In this document: positions 1 to 9,158 of the stretch, piece by piece
Numbering within the stretch: position 1 is the stretch's first letter
How the letters are laid out: the number at the start of each line of letters is the position of its first letter
Assembly: GCF_002261265.1 (NCBI RefSeq)
Contig: NZ_NEVK01000004.1
Coordinates: 434,001-498,000 of the forward strand
Reading direction: 5' to 3'
Source of the DNA: Bordetella genomosp. 7
GTDB taxonomy: Bacteria > Pseudomonadota > Gammaproteobacteria > Burkholderiales > Burkholderiaceae_B
Length of the DNA stretch: 64,000 bases
Notes under the pieces: generated by a model
Seen by the model: the letters and a program-made list of their open reading frames with translations, nothing else
Database searches by the model: none
What the model was told of the DNA's origin: nothing
Made by a program: the position numbers and the translations under genes

Positions 1-347
1 ATCGCGCCTTGTGAAAACCCCGCCAGTGCGGTGTCGGATTGCAGCAGGCCGAACCGCGCCTGCGCCCCGCGAACGTAATCGACCAGGGCCGGCATGGCAC
101 GGGCCACGCGTTCGGGGCGGTTGTCGTCGGTGACGCCGCTGACCGAGAACCACTGCCGGCCGGCAGCGGCGCCGTCATAGGGTTCGAAGCCGGCCGGGAC
201 CAGGATCGCGGCCTGCGGGAACGCCCCGCGCAGGGCCTGCGCCAGCGGCTGCATGTCCTGGGGCGTGCCCCCCACGCCGTGCAGCAGGATGAACAACTGC
301 CTGATATCGGCGGCAGGCAGGGATTCGTAGGCGTCGGCGTGGGACAT
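1..347 (-). CDS. alpha/beta-hydrolase esterase (YpfH/carboxylesterase-phospholipase type), partial
   Basis: This is the N-terminal part of a minus-strand gene that runs off the left edge of the window. I translated it from the ATG at 345-347. The protein begins MSHADAYESLPAADIRQ and continues with LFILLHGVGGTPQDM, the oxyanion-hole strand of small carboxylesterases. Just before the window edge it reads AGFSQGA, which is the GxSxG nucleophile elbow. Members of this family are cytoplasmic serine esterases of about 210-230 residues that act on short acyl esters, so roughly half the gene is visible. It diverges from imuA, and the shared 347-484 gap carries a LexA box. The family call is firm; the substrate is unknown. 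Confidence 0.8.
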   Translation of the reverse strand, partial: MSHADAYESLPAADIRQLFILLHGVGGTPQDMQPLAQALRGAFPQAAILVPAGFEPYDGAAAGRQWFSVSGVTDDNRPERVARAMPALVDYVRGAQARFGLLQSDTALAGFSQGA

Positions 348-450
348 GAGAGGAACGGGGCGCGGCTGTGGATGTGGCGTTGGATCATTGTAGACCTGGG
401 GGCACGACGGTGATGCGGCGCGAATAGGCCAGCCCACTTCCTCGGACAAA

Positions 451-470
451 TACTGTATATTTGTACAGTA
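451..470. promoter_or_regulatory. LexA (SOS) box upstream of imuA-imuB-dnaE2
   Basis: The site reads TACTGTATATTTGTACAGTA. It has the exact CTGT-N8-ACAG core of a proteobacterial SOS box, with matching TA flanks on both sides. It lies about 15 bases before the imuA start, where LexA binding would block the promoter. It also lies between imuA and the divergent esterase, so the esterase could be affected too. This is the arrangement known for the DNA-damage-inducible imuAB-dnaE2 cassette. Confidence 0.9.
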
Positions 471-484
471 AATACGTTTTTGCC

Positions 485-1189
485 ATGCAGCCCGAACACA
501 TCCACCCCGCCCTGTGGCGCGCCACGCAATTGGCGCGCAGCGCCGCCCGCGGCGTGCCCACCGGCCATGCCGCACTGTCTGCGCAGTTGCCCGCGGGCGG
601 GTGGCCGCAGGGCGCGCTGGTCGAACTGCTGGCCCCCCATCCCGGCATTGGCGAAATCCGCCTGTTGCAGCCGGCGCTGGCCCAACTCGACCGCCGCCAT
701 GTCATCGCGCTGGTGCAGCCTCCTCATGTCCCGCATCTGGCCTGCTGGCAAGGCTGGCGGCTGGATCCCCGGCAACTGCTCTGGGTGGCGCCCGAACGTC
801 CTGCCGACGCCCTGTGGGCTGCCGAGCAAATCCTGAAACACGGCACTTGCGGGGCCTTGATGTGCTGGCTGCCCCGGGCGCGGCCCGAGGCATTGCGCCG
901 GCTGCACCTGGCGGCCCAGGGCCACGACACGCTGTGCTTCATCCTGCGTCCGGCTACGGCGGCCCAGCAGGCTTCGCCTGCGCCGCTGCGCCTGGCCCTG
1001 GCCCCCGCCCCCGGCGGGCTGTCGGTTCATATCCTGAAGCGGCGCGGGCCGGCCTGCGCCGAACCCCTGCATATCGTTTTCGAGCCCGCTTCGGCGCCGG
1101 CTTACGCCCCCACTCGCCATGCCCCTCTGGATCGCCGTCTTCCTGCGCTGCCTGCCGCTGGACGCCGCACGCCCTCAGTGGTCTCCTGA
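485..1189 (+). CDS. imuA: ImuA, translesion-synthesis accessory protein (SulA/RecA-like)
   Basis: This is the first gene of a DNA-damage-inducible mutagenesis cassette. ImuA works with ImuB and DnaE2 in error-prone bypass synthesis. The 234-aa product begins MQPEHIHPALWRATQLARS, a typical ImuA start, and contains LPAGGWPQGALVELL, which corresponds to the RecA-like strand region. I see no intact Walker A lysine motif. I chose the ATG at 485 over one 24 bases upstream because the upstream ATG overlaps the LexA box and family members start here. The gene overlaps imuB by 71 bases in another frame. Expression is expected to be LexA-controlled. Confidence 0.88.
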   Translation: MQPEHIHPALWRATQLARSAARGVPTGHAALSAQLPAGGWPQGALVELLAPHPGIGEIRLLQPALAQLDRRHVIALVQPPHVPHLACWQGWRLDPRQLLWVAPERPADALWAAEQILKHGTCGALMCWLPRARPEALRRLHLAAQGHDTLCFILRPATAAQQASPAPLRLALAPAPGGLSVHILKRRGPACAEPLHIVFEPASAPAYAPTRHAPLDRRLPALPAAGRRTPSVVS

Positions 1190-2585
1190 TGCGGCGTTTG
1201 CGGTGCTGGACCACGAACGCATCGCCGCCCTGACGCCGGCAGCGGCCGCCGCCGGGTTGCGGGCCGGCATGCGCCGCGCGGGCGCGGCCGCCATGGCGCC
1301 CGATATTCCGCTGCTGGATCGCGATGCGCCTGCCGAAAACACGCTGCTGCACGAAGCCTCGCTGGCCCTGCTGCAGTACACGCCCGACATCGCCCTGGCC
1401 GGCCCGGATACCGTGTTGCTGCAAGTGGGCGCCAGCCTGACGTATTTCGGCGGGCCGCGCGCCCTGCACCGGCGCGTGGCCGCCACCTTGCGCGCCATGA
1501 GCCTGCATGCCCGGCTGGGCATGGCCCCTACCGCCCAGGGCGCCTGGCTGCTGGCACACCACGCGGCGGCCCGCACACCGCGCCGGGCATTGCAGGCGGC
1601 AACCCTGGCGCGGCGCCTCGATGCCCTGCCCTGCGCCCTGCTGCCGGGCGCCAGGCCCCGCCTGGAATGGCTGGGCGACCTGGGCTGCCATACGCTGGGC
1701 GCCTTGCGCCGCCTGCCCCGCGCCGGTCTGCAGCGGCGCTGCGGTACCACGCTCACCCAAGAGCTCGATGCCGCCTACGGCACGCAACCCGAATGCCACG
1801 CCTGGATCCAGCCGCCCGCGCGCTTCCGGCAACGGCTGGAACTGCCCGATTATCTCCAGCACGCCGACGCCCTGCTGGCCTGGACGCGCCGCCTGCTCGA
1901 ACCCCTGTGCGGCTGGCTGGCTGCACGGCGGCGCGCCGTGCAGCACCTGAACCTGATCCTCGAACACGAACGCGGCCGGCACGCCCGGGCCCCTACCGAA
2001 TTGCCCCTGAGCCTGGCCCAGCCGGCATGGCAACAGTCGCACCTGCTGGATCTGCTGCGCGAAAAACTCGACCGCCTGCAACTCCAGGCCCCGGTCATCG
2101 CCCTGGTGCTCAGCGTGACCGACACCGTGGAACAGCCCGCCGCCAGCGCCTGCCTGTTTCCCGAACCCGGCGGCACTCCCGCCGAACATGCCCGGCTGAT
2201 CGACCTGCTCAGCGCCCGGCTGGGCCGCCATCGGGTATTGCATGCCCAGCCCGTGGCCGATCATCGCCCTGAAGTCGCCAACGGCTGGCAAGCCGCGCAA
2301 GACGGCCCGGCCGGCATGGCCGCCCATCCCGGGCCGCTGGACCGGCCCTTCTGGCTGCTTGATCCGCCCCTGCAACTGACAGAAGCGGGACATCGTCCCG
2401 TTTATGCCGGACAGGCCTTGCGACTGGTGCGCGGCCCCGAGCGCATCGAAAGCGGCTGGTGGGACGCGCCCCTGACGGTGCGCGACTACTTCGTGGCCGA
2501 AGATGCCGCCACAGTGCGCTACTGGATCTACCGCGAGCGCGATACCGAGCACGCGCGCTGGTTTCTGCACGGACGCTACGCATGA
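1119..2585 (+). CDS. imuB: ImuB, inactive Y-family polymerase homologue
   Basis: ImuB is a DinB-like protein without polymerase activity that links the sliding clamp to DnaE2. The 488-aa product starts MPLWIAVFLRCLPLDAARP. An active Y-family enzyme would have the catalytic DxDxFYASVE motif at this point; here the acidic residues are missing, as is known for ImuB. A palm/finger-like region (VLDHERIAAL through GVASLTYFGG-type segments) precedes an HhH-like stretch around residues 185-215. The start lies 71 bases inside imuA, and no better start exists downstream. The stop overlaps the dnaE2 ATG (ATGA at 2582-2585), so the two genes are translationally coupled. Confidence 0.88.
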   Translation: MPLWIAVFLRCLPLDAARPQWSPDAAFAVLDHERIAALTPAAAAAGLRAGMRRAGAAAMAPDIPLLDRDAPAENTLLHEASLALLQYTPDIALAGPDTVLLQVGASLTYFGGPRALHRRVAATLRAMSLHARLGMAPTAQGAWLLAHHAAARTPRRALQAATLARRLDALPCALLPGARPRLEWLGDLGCHTLGALRRLPRAGLQRRCGTTLTQELDAAYGTQPECHAWIQPPARFRQRLELPDYLQHADALLAWTRRLLEPLCGWLAARRRAVQHLNLILEHERGRHARAPTELPLSLAQPAWQQSHLLDLLREKLDRLQLQAPVIALVLSVTDTVEQPAASACLFPEPGGTPAEHARLIDLLSARLGRHRVLHAQPVADHRPEVANGWQAAQDGPAGMAAHPGPLDRPFWLLDPPLQLTEAGHRPVYAGQALRLVRGPERIESGWWDAPLTVRDYFVAEDAATVRYWIYRERDTEHARWFLHGRYA

Positions 2586-5500
2586 TGCAGTCTGCCTTGC
2601 CCGGCCTGCTGCCGGCCTATGCCGAATTGCAGTGCCTGTCGAATTTTTCTTTCCTGCAAGGCGCCTCGCATCCCGGCGAGCTGGTGGAACAGGCCGCGCA
2701 GCTGGGCTACGCCGCGCTGGCCATCACCGACGAGTGCTCGCTGGCGGGCGTGGTGCGGGCGCACGTGGCGGCCAAGGCATGCAACCTGTCGCTCATCATC
2801 GGCAGCACCCTGGTCTTGCAGCAAGGCCCCGATACGCCGCCATTGACGCTGGTACTGCTGGCGCAGAACCGTGAAGGCTACGGCAACCTGTCCGAACTGA
2901 TCACCTGGGCGCGCTCGCGCGCGCCCAAGGGCGAATACCGCCTGTATGCCGATGACATCGCCGCACCCGCGCCCGCCCACGCACACCTGCGCGGCATGCC
3001 CGATTGCCTGGCCATCCTGGCGCCGCCGGCCGGCATCGATGCCGACACCCTGGCCGCGCAGGCCTGCTGGGTGGCGCGGCATTTCGCCGGCCGCGCGTGG
3101 GTGGGCCTGACCCTGCTGCACCACGCCCGCGACGACCTGCATCGCGCGGCCGTGCAGCACGCCGCACAGGCCAGCGGGCTGCCGGTGGTGGCCGTGGGTT
3201 GCGTGCAGATGCACCTGCGCTCACGCAAGCCGCTGCACGATACCCTGGCAGCCATACGCACCCGGCGCAGCGTGGCGCAATGCGGCTACAGCCTGCAGGC
3301 CAACGCCGAACAGCACTTGCGCACCCGCCTGCGGCTCGCGTCGCTGTACCCGCCCGAAACCCTGGCCCAGACCCTGGCCATCGCGCAACGCTGCGCCTTT
3401 TCGCTTGATCAGCTGCGTTACGAATATCCCGATGAAATCGTGCCCCCCGGCGCCACGCCCGCAAGCTATCTGCGCCAGGAAGTCTATGCGGGCATGCGCC
3501 GCCGCTACCCGGGCGAGGTTCCCGCCACCGTGGTGGCGCTGGTCGAAAAAGAACTGGCCTTGATTTCCGAACTGAAGTACGAACCCTACTTCCTCACGGT
3601 GTACGACATCGTGCAATATGCGCGTCGCAACAACATCCTGTGCCAGGGGCGCGGCTCGGCCGCCAATTCGGCGGTGTGCTATTGCCTGGACATTACCGCG
3701 GTGCCGCCAGACAAAAGCCAGGCGCTGTTCGAACGCTTCATCAGCAAAGAACGCAACGAGCCGCCTGATATCGATGTGGACTTCGAACACCAGCGGCGCG
3801 AAGAAGTCATTCAATACATCTACACAAAATACGGGCGGCACCGCGCCGCGCTGACGGGCGTGGTGATTTCATACCGCCCGCGCAGCGTGCTGCGCGATAC
3901 CGGCCGCGCGCTGGGCATCGACCCAGGCATCATCGACGCGGTGGCGCGCGCGCACCAATGGTGGGACGGCAAGCATGCCATGCTGAACACGCTGGGCAAT
4001 TGCGGGCTGGATCCGGCATCGCGCGAGGCGCGGCATTGGGCCGCGCTGGCCGAGACGCTGATGGGCTTTCCCCGCCACCTGTCGCAGCACCCCGGTGGCT
4101 TTGTCATCGCGCGCGACAACCTGGCCCGCCTGGTGCCCATCGAAAACGCCGCCATGCCCGACCGCAGCGTCGTGCAATGGGACAAGGACGACCTCGACGC
4201 CCTGGGCCTGCTCAAGGTCGACATCCTGGCGCTGGGCATGCTGTCTGTCCTGCATCGCGCCCTGGACCTGGCCGCCCGGCGGCGCGGCCAGCCCCTGGCG
4301 CTGCAGGATATTCCGCAAGACGACCCGGCCACCTACGACATGATCTGCGCCGCCGACACCGTGGGCGTTTTCCAGATCGAATCGCGTGCGCAAATGAGCA
4401 TGCTGCCGCGCCTGCAGCCGCGCGAATACTACGACCTGGTGGTGCAGGTGGCCATCGTGCGGCCGGGGCCGATACAGGGCGGCATGGTGCATCCGTACTT
4501 GCGCCGGCGCCAGAAGCAGGAACGCGTGACCTATCCCAGCAAGGCCGTGGAAACCGTGCTGTCGCGCACGCTGGGCGTACCGATCTTCCAGGAACAGGTC
4601 ATGCAGATCGCCATGGTGGCGGCCGATTTCACTCCAGGCGAAGCCGACGAACTGCGGCGTTCGATGGCAGCCTGGAAACGCAAGGGCGGCATCGACCGCT
4701 TCAACAAGAAGCTGGTGCAGGGTTTGCTCAAGAACGGCTACAGCATGGCATTCGCCGAGGCCATCATCCGCCAGATCGAAGGGTTCGGCGAATATGGTTT
4801 CCCCGAAAGCCACGCGGCCAGTTTCGCCCTGCTGGCCTACGCGAGCTCCTGGCTCAAGTGTCACGAGCCGGAGGCGTTCCTGGCCGCCTTGCTCAATTCG
4901 CAGCCCATGGGGTTTTATGCGCCCGCGCAACTGGTGCAGGATGCCCGCCGGCACGGCGTCACCGTGCTGCCCGCAGACGTCTCATCCAGCGGCTGGGAAG
5001 CCGGCCTGGAAGGCCTGCCCGACGCGCCAGGCCGTCCGGCTGTGCGCCTGGGCCTGAACCAGGTGCAGGGGCTTGCGGAAGCCGCCGCACGGCGTATTGA
5101 GCAGGCGCGCGCGCAAGCGCCGTTTTCGGACACGCGCGACCTGGGCCGCCGCGCGGCGCTGACGCGGCGTGATCTGGATGCGCTGGCCGCGGCCGATGCG
5201 TTGAACAGCCTGGCCGGCCACCGCCGCCTGGCCAGTTGGGAAGCCAGCGCCAGCGTGGCCCATCGCGATTTGCTGCGCGATGCGGATAGCGCCGATACCG
5301 ATGCGCCCGTGTTGCCCGACCCTACCGAGGGGCAATCGGTTTCGGCTGACTATCGCAGCCTGCGCCTGACGCTGCGCAGCCATCCGCTGGCGTTGCTGCG
5401 GTCTCGTCTGGGAGCGTTGCGATTCGAGCCCGCCGAGGTGCTCAATACCTATCCCGACCGGCGCCTGGCGCGGGCCTGCGGGCTGGTTACGGTGCGCCAG

Positions 5501-5743
5501 CGGCCTCAGACGGCCAAGGGAACGATTTTCGTGACGCTGGAAGACGAAACCGGGCCCGTCAATGTGGTGGTGCGCACGGAGCTTATCGAGCGCCAGCGCC
5601 GCGAATTGCTGGGGGCGACGCTGCTTGGGGTGTACGGAGTGTGGCAGAACGTCGGCGGCGTGCGGCACCTGATCGCACGGCGGCTGGTGGATTTATCGGG
5701 GTTGCTGGGAAATCTGCAGGCGCGGAGCCGGAATTTTCATTGA
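2582..5743 (+). CDS. dnaE2: DnaE2, error-prone DNA polymerase III alpha-like subunit
   Basis: DnaE2 is the polymerase of the ImuA-ImuB-DnaE2 mutasome, a C-family enzyme induced by DNA damage. The 1053-aa length matches DnaE2 (about 1030-1090) rather than replicative DnaE (about 1160). An N-terminal PHP domain starts at AELQCLSNFSFLQGASHP, and the catalytic acidic motif PPDIDVDFEHQRREE lies near residue 398. A C-terminal OB-fold segment includes VTVRQRPQTAKGTIFVTLEDE. The ATG at 2582 overlaps the imuB stop; the second ATG at 2585 is an equal alternative. The gene is the last in its operon and is followed by a large inverted repeat. Confidence 0.93.
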   Translation: MMQSALPGLLPAYAELQCLSNFSFLQGASHPGELVEQAAQLGYAALAITDECSLAGVVRAHVAAKACNLSLIIGSTLVLQQGPDTPPLTLVLLAQNREGYGNLSELITWARSRAPKGEYRLYADDIAAPAPAHAHLRGMPDCLAILAPPAGIDADTLAAQACWVARHFAGRAWVGLTLLHHARDDLHRAAVQHAAQASGLPVVAVGCVQMHLRSRKPLHDTLAAIRTRRSVAQCGYSLQANAEQHLRTRLRLASLYPPETLAQTLAIAQRCAFSLDQLRYEYPDEIVPPGATPASYLRQEVYAGMRRRYPGEVPATVVALVEKELALISELKYEPYFLTVYDIVQYARRNNILCQGRGSAANSAVCYCLDITAVPPDKSQALFERFISKERNEPPDIDVDFEHQRREEVIQYIYTKYGRHRAALTGVVISYRPRSVLRDTGRALGIDPGIIDAVARAHQWWDGKHAMLNTLGNCGLDPASREARHWAALAETLMGFPRHLSQHPGGFVIARDNLARLVPIENAAMPDRSVVQWDKDDLDALGLLKVDILALGMLSVLHRALDLAARRRGQPLALQDIPQDDPATYDMICAADTVGVFQIESRAQMSMLPRLQPREYYDLVVQVAIVRPGPIQGGMVHPYLRRRQKQERVTYPSKAVETVLSRTLGVPIFQEQVMQIAMVAADFTPGEADELRRSMAAWKRKGGIDRFNKKLVQGLLKNGYSMAFAEAIIRQIEGFGEYGFPESHAASFALLAYASSWLKCHEPEAFLAALLNSQPMGFYAPAQLVQDARRHGVTVLPADVSSSGWEAGLEGLPDAPGRPAVRLGLNQVQGLAEAAARRIEQARAQAPFSDTRDLGRRAALTRRDLDALAAADALNSLAGHRRLASWEASASVAHRDLLRDADSADTDAPVLPDPTEGQSVSADYRSLRLTLRSHPLALLRSRLGALRFEPAEVLNTYPDRRLARACGLVTVRQRPQTAKGTIFVTLEDETGPVNVVVRTELIERQRRELLGATLLGVYGVWQNVGGVRHLIARRLVDLSGLLGNLQARSRNFH

Positions 5744-5828
5744 TCCGGTCTTTGGGATTCTTTCCGGGCGCGGGAAATTTTCAGGGCGATGAAGTGGATG
5801 GTTGCCGGGGGGTGCGTTTTCTTGGGCC

Positions 5829-5957
5829 GTCCTGCCCGGTTTGCGCGGGCGGGCGGTGCACGTGCGTCGGGCTCGGGTGCATACAGGCACCCTCGGCCGG
5901 CTGCGCCGGCTGCCCCGCCGCCCAACGCACCGCCCGCCCGCGCAAACCGGACAGGAC
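5829..5957. repeat. 31-bp inverted repeat between convergent dnaE2 and dadA
   Basis: The left arm 5829-5859 and right arm 5927-5957 are reverse complements over 31 bases with one mismatch (5835/5951). A further near-match, GTGCGTCGGG with CCCAACGCAC, continues the pairing inward. The 67-base loop contains two smaller hairpins. The gap 5744-6074 holds no gene that I can support. The structure may be a bidirectional terminator or a REP-like element. It has no T-run, so Rho-independent termination is not shown. Confidence 0.75.
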
Positions 5958-6074
5958 TATGCCTGGATTCAACGAAGCGTCAGCGTTCCCGTTGTATCGC
6001 CCCTTCGTGGCAACCCGTGGACGCGCACGGCAAGGCGACTCAAGAACTCAAAGCATCTACAGCAAGCCGCCCGC

Positions 6075-7322
6075 CTACGGCCGAAACGGCAGCGCATCGA
6101 TAGGCAGTTCCAGCCCCGACATCTGCGCGGTCAGCAGCGCCGCGCTGCCGCACGCCAGCGTAAAGCCCAGTGCGCCATGGCCGATGTTCAGCCACAGATT
6201 GTCGGCCACCCGCGCGGCGCCGATTTGCGGCTTGCCGGTGGGCGTGGCCGGACGCAAGCCGGCCCACGCTTCGGCCTTGCTCAAGTCCAGGTTCGGGAAA
6301 ATCTCGTGCACCTGCCGCTTGAGCAGGGCAATGCGCGCGGGATCGATATCGGCGTCGGCACTGCCTATGTCTACCATCGCGGCGATGCGCAGCACGCCAC
6401 CGACGCGCGCATAGACGATGCGCCGCTCGTAATCGGTGACGCTGATGGCCAGCGCGGTGGTGTCGCCCGGTTCCAGCGGCACGGTCAGGCTATAGCCCTT
6501 CAGCGGATACAGCGGCAAGTCCTGGCCCAGCGGCTTGATGAGCGCGCGCGCGCCCATGCCGGCCGCCAGCACCACGGCGTCGGCGGCTATGTCGCCCGTT
6601 GCGGTTTCCACCGCCACGATCTTGCGGCCTTCGCGCCGCAACCGGTGCACGGGGCTGGCCATGCGGCATTCGGCATTGCCCAACGCCTGCAGGCGCTTGA
6701 ACAGGCCTTCGGTGAACTGGCGGCAATCGCCTGCTTCTTCGCTCGGCGTATATACCGCCCCCGCCAGGCTTGCTCCCAGCCCGGCCAGGGCGGGTTCGAG
6801 TTCCAGTGTTTCTACCGCATCCAGGACGCGCTGCTCGGCGCCCAGCGAAGCCTGGTAGGCCACGAGCTTGCGGGCCTTTTCGAGCAGTTCAGGGCTGCGG
6901 TAGGCAATCAGCTTGCCGTTGCGCACGTGGCCGAAATCCAGATTTTCTTCGGCCAGCAACCGGTGCAGCACGTCACGGCTCAGGTACGACAGCGATTGCA
7001 GTTGCGCCGTGGAAACCTGCGCCACCGACGCGCGGCACGCCAGCGCGAAGCGCAGGCTCCACAGCCATTGGTGAGGGTCCAGGCGCGGCCGGAAGCGCAA
7101 CGGCGAATCGGCCCGCAGCAGCCACGCCGGCACATTGGGCAACACGCCGGGGCCCGCCAGTGGCGCCACATAGCTGTAGCTGAGCTGCCCGCCGTTGGCA
7201 TAGCTGGACACCGTCGCCGGATTGGCGCGGCTGTCGACCAGGACAACCTCGTGACCCTGCCGGGCAAGAAAATAGGCCGAGGTGACTCCCACCACCCCGG
7301 CGCCGATTACGCAGATTTTCAT
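6075..7322 (-). CDS. dadA: D-amino-acid dehydrogenase small subunit
   Basis: DadA is a membrane-associated FAD enzyme that oxidises D-amino acids, chiefly D-alanine, to 2-oxo acids and passes electrons to the respiratory chain. The 415-aa product begins MKICVIGAGVVGVTSAYFLA, an FAD-binding GxGxxG fold, followed by VVLVDSRANPATVSSYANGG, which is characteristic of DadA. The C-terminal segment GLRPATPTGKPQIGAARV and LNIGHGALGFTLACGSA match the second FAD-contact region. Length is normal (about 415-435). No alanine racemase gene (dadX) adjoins it. It lies downstream of nsrR on the same strand with a 134-base gap. Confidence 0.93.
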   Translation of the reverse strand: MKICVIGAGVVGVTSAYFLARQGHEVVLVDSRANPATVSSYANGGQLSYSYVAPLAGPGVLPNVPAWLLRADSPLRFRPRLDPHQWLWSLRFALACRASVAQVSTAQLQSLSYLSRDVLHRLLAEENLDFGHVRNGKLIAYRSPELLEKARKLVAYQASLGAEQRVLDAVETLELEPALAGLGASLAGAVYTPSEEAGDCRQFTEGLFKRLQALGNAECRMASPVHRLRREGRKIVAVETATGDIAADAVVLAAGMGARALIKPLGQDLPLYPLKGYSLTVPLEPGDTTALAISVTDYERRIVYARVGGVLRIAAMVDIGSADADIDPARIALLKRQVHEIFPNLDLSKAEAWAGLRPATPTGKPQIGAARVADNLWLNIGHGALGFTLACGSAALLTAQMSGLELPIDALPFRP

Positions 7323-7456
7323 GGCAAACCTTGAACAATCATTCCAAGGTCATTGTGGGACGCGGGGGCGCGTGGCACAAATGCCAATGCGGCGGGCACC
7401 CATAACCTAAGGTTTGCTCCGCGAAAAACGCGGGAAATTCCGCCATGGCAGGCCGT

Positions 7457-7894
7457 TCAGGCCGCCCGGTACAACTGCACAATGGCCTCGCCGGTGGGCG
7501 CGCGCACCAGATCTGCCAGGGTGTGCCGGTTCAGCGTGTCGAAAAAGACCTGCAGGCCGTCGGCCAACAGGCCCGACAAGCGGCACATGCCATTGAGCGC
7601 GCAAGGGGGCTGCGCGCAGTTGATGAGCTGGCCCTGGCGCTCGAGTGTGTGCACCAGGTCGCCCAGGCGGTACGCCGTGGGCGGGTGGGCCAGCCGCAAG
7701 CCGCCGCCCTTGCCCCGCGTGGTGGCCACCCAGCCCTGCTGGCCCAGGAAGTGCACCACCTTGACCATATGATTGCGCGATACCGCGAAACGCTCGGCGA
7801 TCTCGGGAATCGTCACGGGCGTCTCGCGCGCCCCCGCCTGCGTCAGGTACATCAGTACGCGCAGGCCGAAGTCGGTGTATCGGGTCAGTTGCAT
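7457..7894 (-). CDS. nsrR: NsrR, Rrf2-family nitric-oxide-sensing repressor
   Basis: NsrR is a dimeric repressor whose iron-sulfur cluster is destroyed by NO, which releases NO-detoxification genes. The 145-aa protein has an N-terminal winged helix (MQLTRYTDFGLRVLMYL, then VSRNHMVKVVHFL) typical of Rrf2 proteins. Three cysteines at 93, 98 and 104 have the 5- and 6-residue spacing of the NsrR cluster ligands, which separates it from IscR. It starts 17 bases after the hmp stop, so hmp-nsrR form an operon. The dyad upstream of hmp would then make nsrR autoregulated. Confidence 0.92.
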   Translation of the reverse strand: MQLTRYTDFGLRVLMYLTQAGARETPVTIPEIAERFAVSRNHMVKVVHFLGQQGWVATTRGKGGGLRLAHPPTAYRLGDLVHTLERQGQLINCAQPPCALNGMCRLSGLLADGLQVFFDTLNRHTLADLVRAPTGEAIVQLYRAA

Positions 7895-7911
7895 GGGGCC
7901 AGACTATACCG

Positions 7912-9129
7912 CTATGCGCCCGGCCCGCCCGTGCCGAATACTTCGGCATGGATGCGCTGGGGCGGCACGCCCAGTTCAGACAGCGCGCGGCGCTGTTCGT
8001 CCATGAACGGCAGCGGCCCGCACAAGTAGTAATCGGCGTCCGGCAGCACCGCCACATCGCGTATGGCGTGCAGATCGACCCGGCCGGAATAGTCGTAATC
8101 GATGCCGGGCTGGTCTTCGGCGCCCACCGTTTCGTAGTAAACGATCTTGCGCACGTTGGGCCGCTCTTGCGCCACGGCGTTGACGTGCTGTTTCATGGCA
8201 TGCACCGAGCGGTCGCGGCAAGCATGCACGAAACGGATCTGGCGGCCGTCGTCGCGCGCCACCAGGTGGTTCAGCATCGACACCATGGGAGTCAGCCCCA
8301 CGCCGCCGCTGAGCAGCACCACGGGCGCGGCGCGCTGGTCGTCGAGCGTGAAATCGCCCTGCGGCGGCGCCAGGTCGAGCACATCGCCTTCGTTGATGTG
8401 GTTATGCAAAACGTTCGATACGCTGCCGGCGGGCGCCCCGCCCCGGCCGCCTTCGCGCTTGACGGAGATGCGCAGGCGGCCCTGGCCCGGCGCGTCGGAC
8501 AGGCTGTATTGGCGCGGCTGCATCAACCCCAGTTCGGGCACATAGACCCGTAGCGAGATGTACTGGCCCGGCAGGTATCCGGGCACCGGGCCGCCGTCGG
8601 CGGGCGCCAGGTAAAACGAGGTGATCTCGGCACTTTCGGGCACCTTGCGTTCCACCCGGAAGGCGCGCCAGCCCGTCCAGCCGCCCTCTTTGCTGGCCGA
8701 CTGCGCATACAGGCGCGCTTCTTCGGCGATCAGCAGGTCGGCCAATTGGCCGTAGGCGGCCGCCCAGGCGGCGACGAGTTCGTCCGTGGCGGCCTCGCCC
8801 AGCACTTCGCGGATGGACGCCAGCAAGTGCTTGCCCACAATGGCGTAGTGCTCGGGGCGTATGCCCAGGCTGACATGCTTGTGCACGATGCGCGTGATGA
8901 CCGGCGCCAGCACCGACGGATCGTCAATGTGTTCCGCGTAGGCAGCCACGGCCGCCGCCAACGCCTGCTGCTGCTGCCCGCCTTCCTGGTGGCCCTGGTT
9001 GAAAACCTGCTTCAGTTCCGGGTTGTGCTGGAACATGCGCGCATAGAAATGGCAGGTAAGCGCCTCGCCATGGGTTTTCAGAACAGGCGCCGTGGACTTC
9101 ACCAGCGTGCGGACTTCCTGGCTCAACAT
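7912..9129 (-). CDS. hmp: flavohaemoglobin, nitric oxide dioxygenase
   Basis: Hmp converts NO, O2 and NAD(P)H to nitrate in the cytoplasm. The 405-aa protein has an N-terminal globin domain with distal Tyr29 and proximal His85 (HKHVSLGIRPEHY). It is followed by an FAD-binding barrel (GYLPGQYISLRVYVPE, QPRQYSLSDAP) and an NAD-binding domain (VVLLSGGVGLTPMVSML, YYLCGPLPFM). I chose the ATG at 9127-9129 because an AAAGGAG ribosome-binding site lies just upstream and the protein then starts MLSQEVRTLV, as expected for Hmp. An NsrR-like palindrome lies about 30 bases upstream, and nsrR follows in the same operon. Confidence 0.95.
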   Translation of the reverse strand: MLSQEVRTLVKSTAPVLKTHGEALTCHFYARMFQHNPELKQVFNQGHQEGGQQQQALAAAVAAYAEHIDDPSVLAPVITRIVHKHVSLGIRPEHYAIVGKHLLASIREVLGEAATDELVAAWAAAYGQLADLLIAEEARLYAQSASKEGGWTGWRAFRVERKVPESAEITSFYLAPADGGPVPGYLPGQYISLRVYVPELGLMQPRQYSLSDAPGQGRLRISVKREGGRGGAPAGSVSNVLHNHINEGDVLDLAPPQGDFTLDDQRAAPVVLLSGGVGLTPMVSMLNHLVARDDGRQIRFVHACRDRSVHAMKQHVNAVAQERPNVRKIVYYETVGAEDQPGIDYDYSGRVDLHAIRDVAVLPDADYYLCGPLPFMDEQRRALSELGVPPQRIHAEVFGTGGPGA

Positions 9130-9158
9130 GTGTACTGCTCCTTTCACGATAAAACTTG

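Noticed and set aside
39-413. Open frame of 124 codons on the plus strand
   Set aside because: It is antisense to the esterase, which has clear LLHGVGG and GFSQG motifs; the plus frame has no recognisable domain.
954-2570. 538-codon open frame antisense to imuA/imuB
   Set aside because: Long antisense frames are expected at this GC content. It is Gly/Gln/Arg-rich and lacks any domain, whereas imuB on the other strand is clear.
5802-7334. 510-codon open frame antisense to dadA
   Set aside because: dadA is a full-length enzyme with FAD motifs; the antisense product is low-complexity and has no family features.
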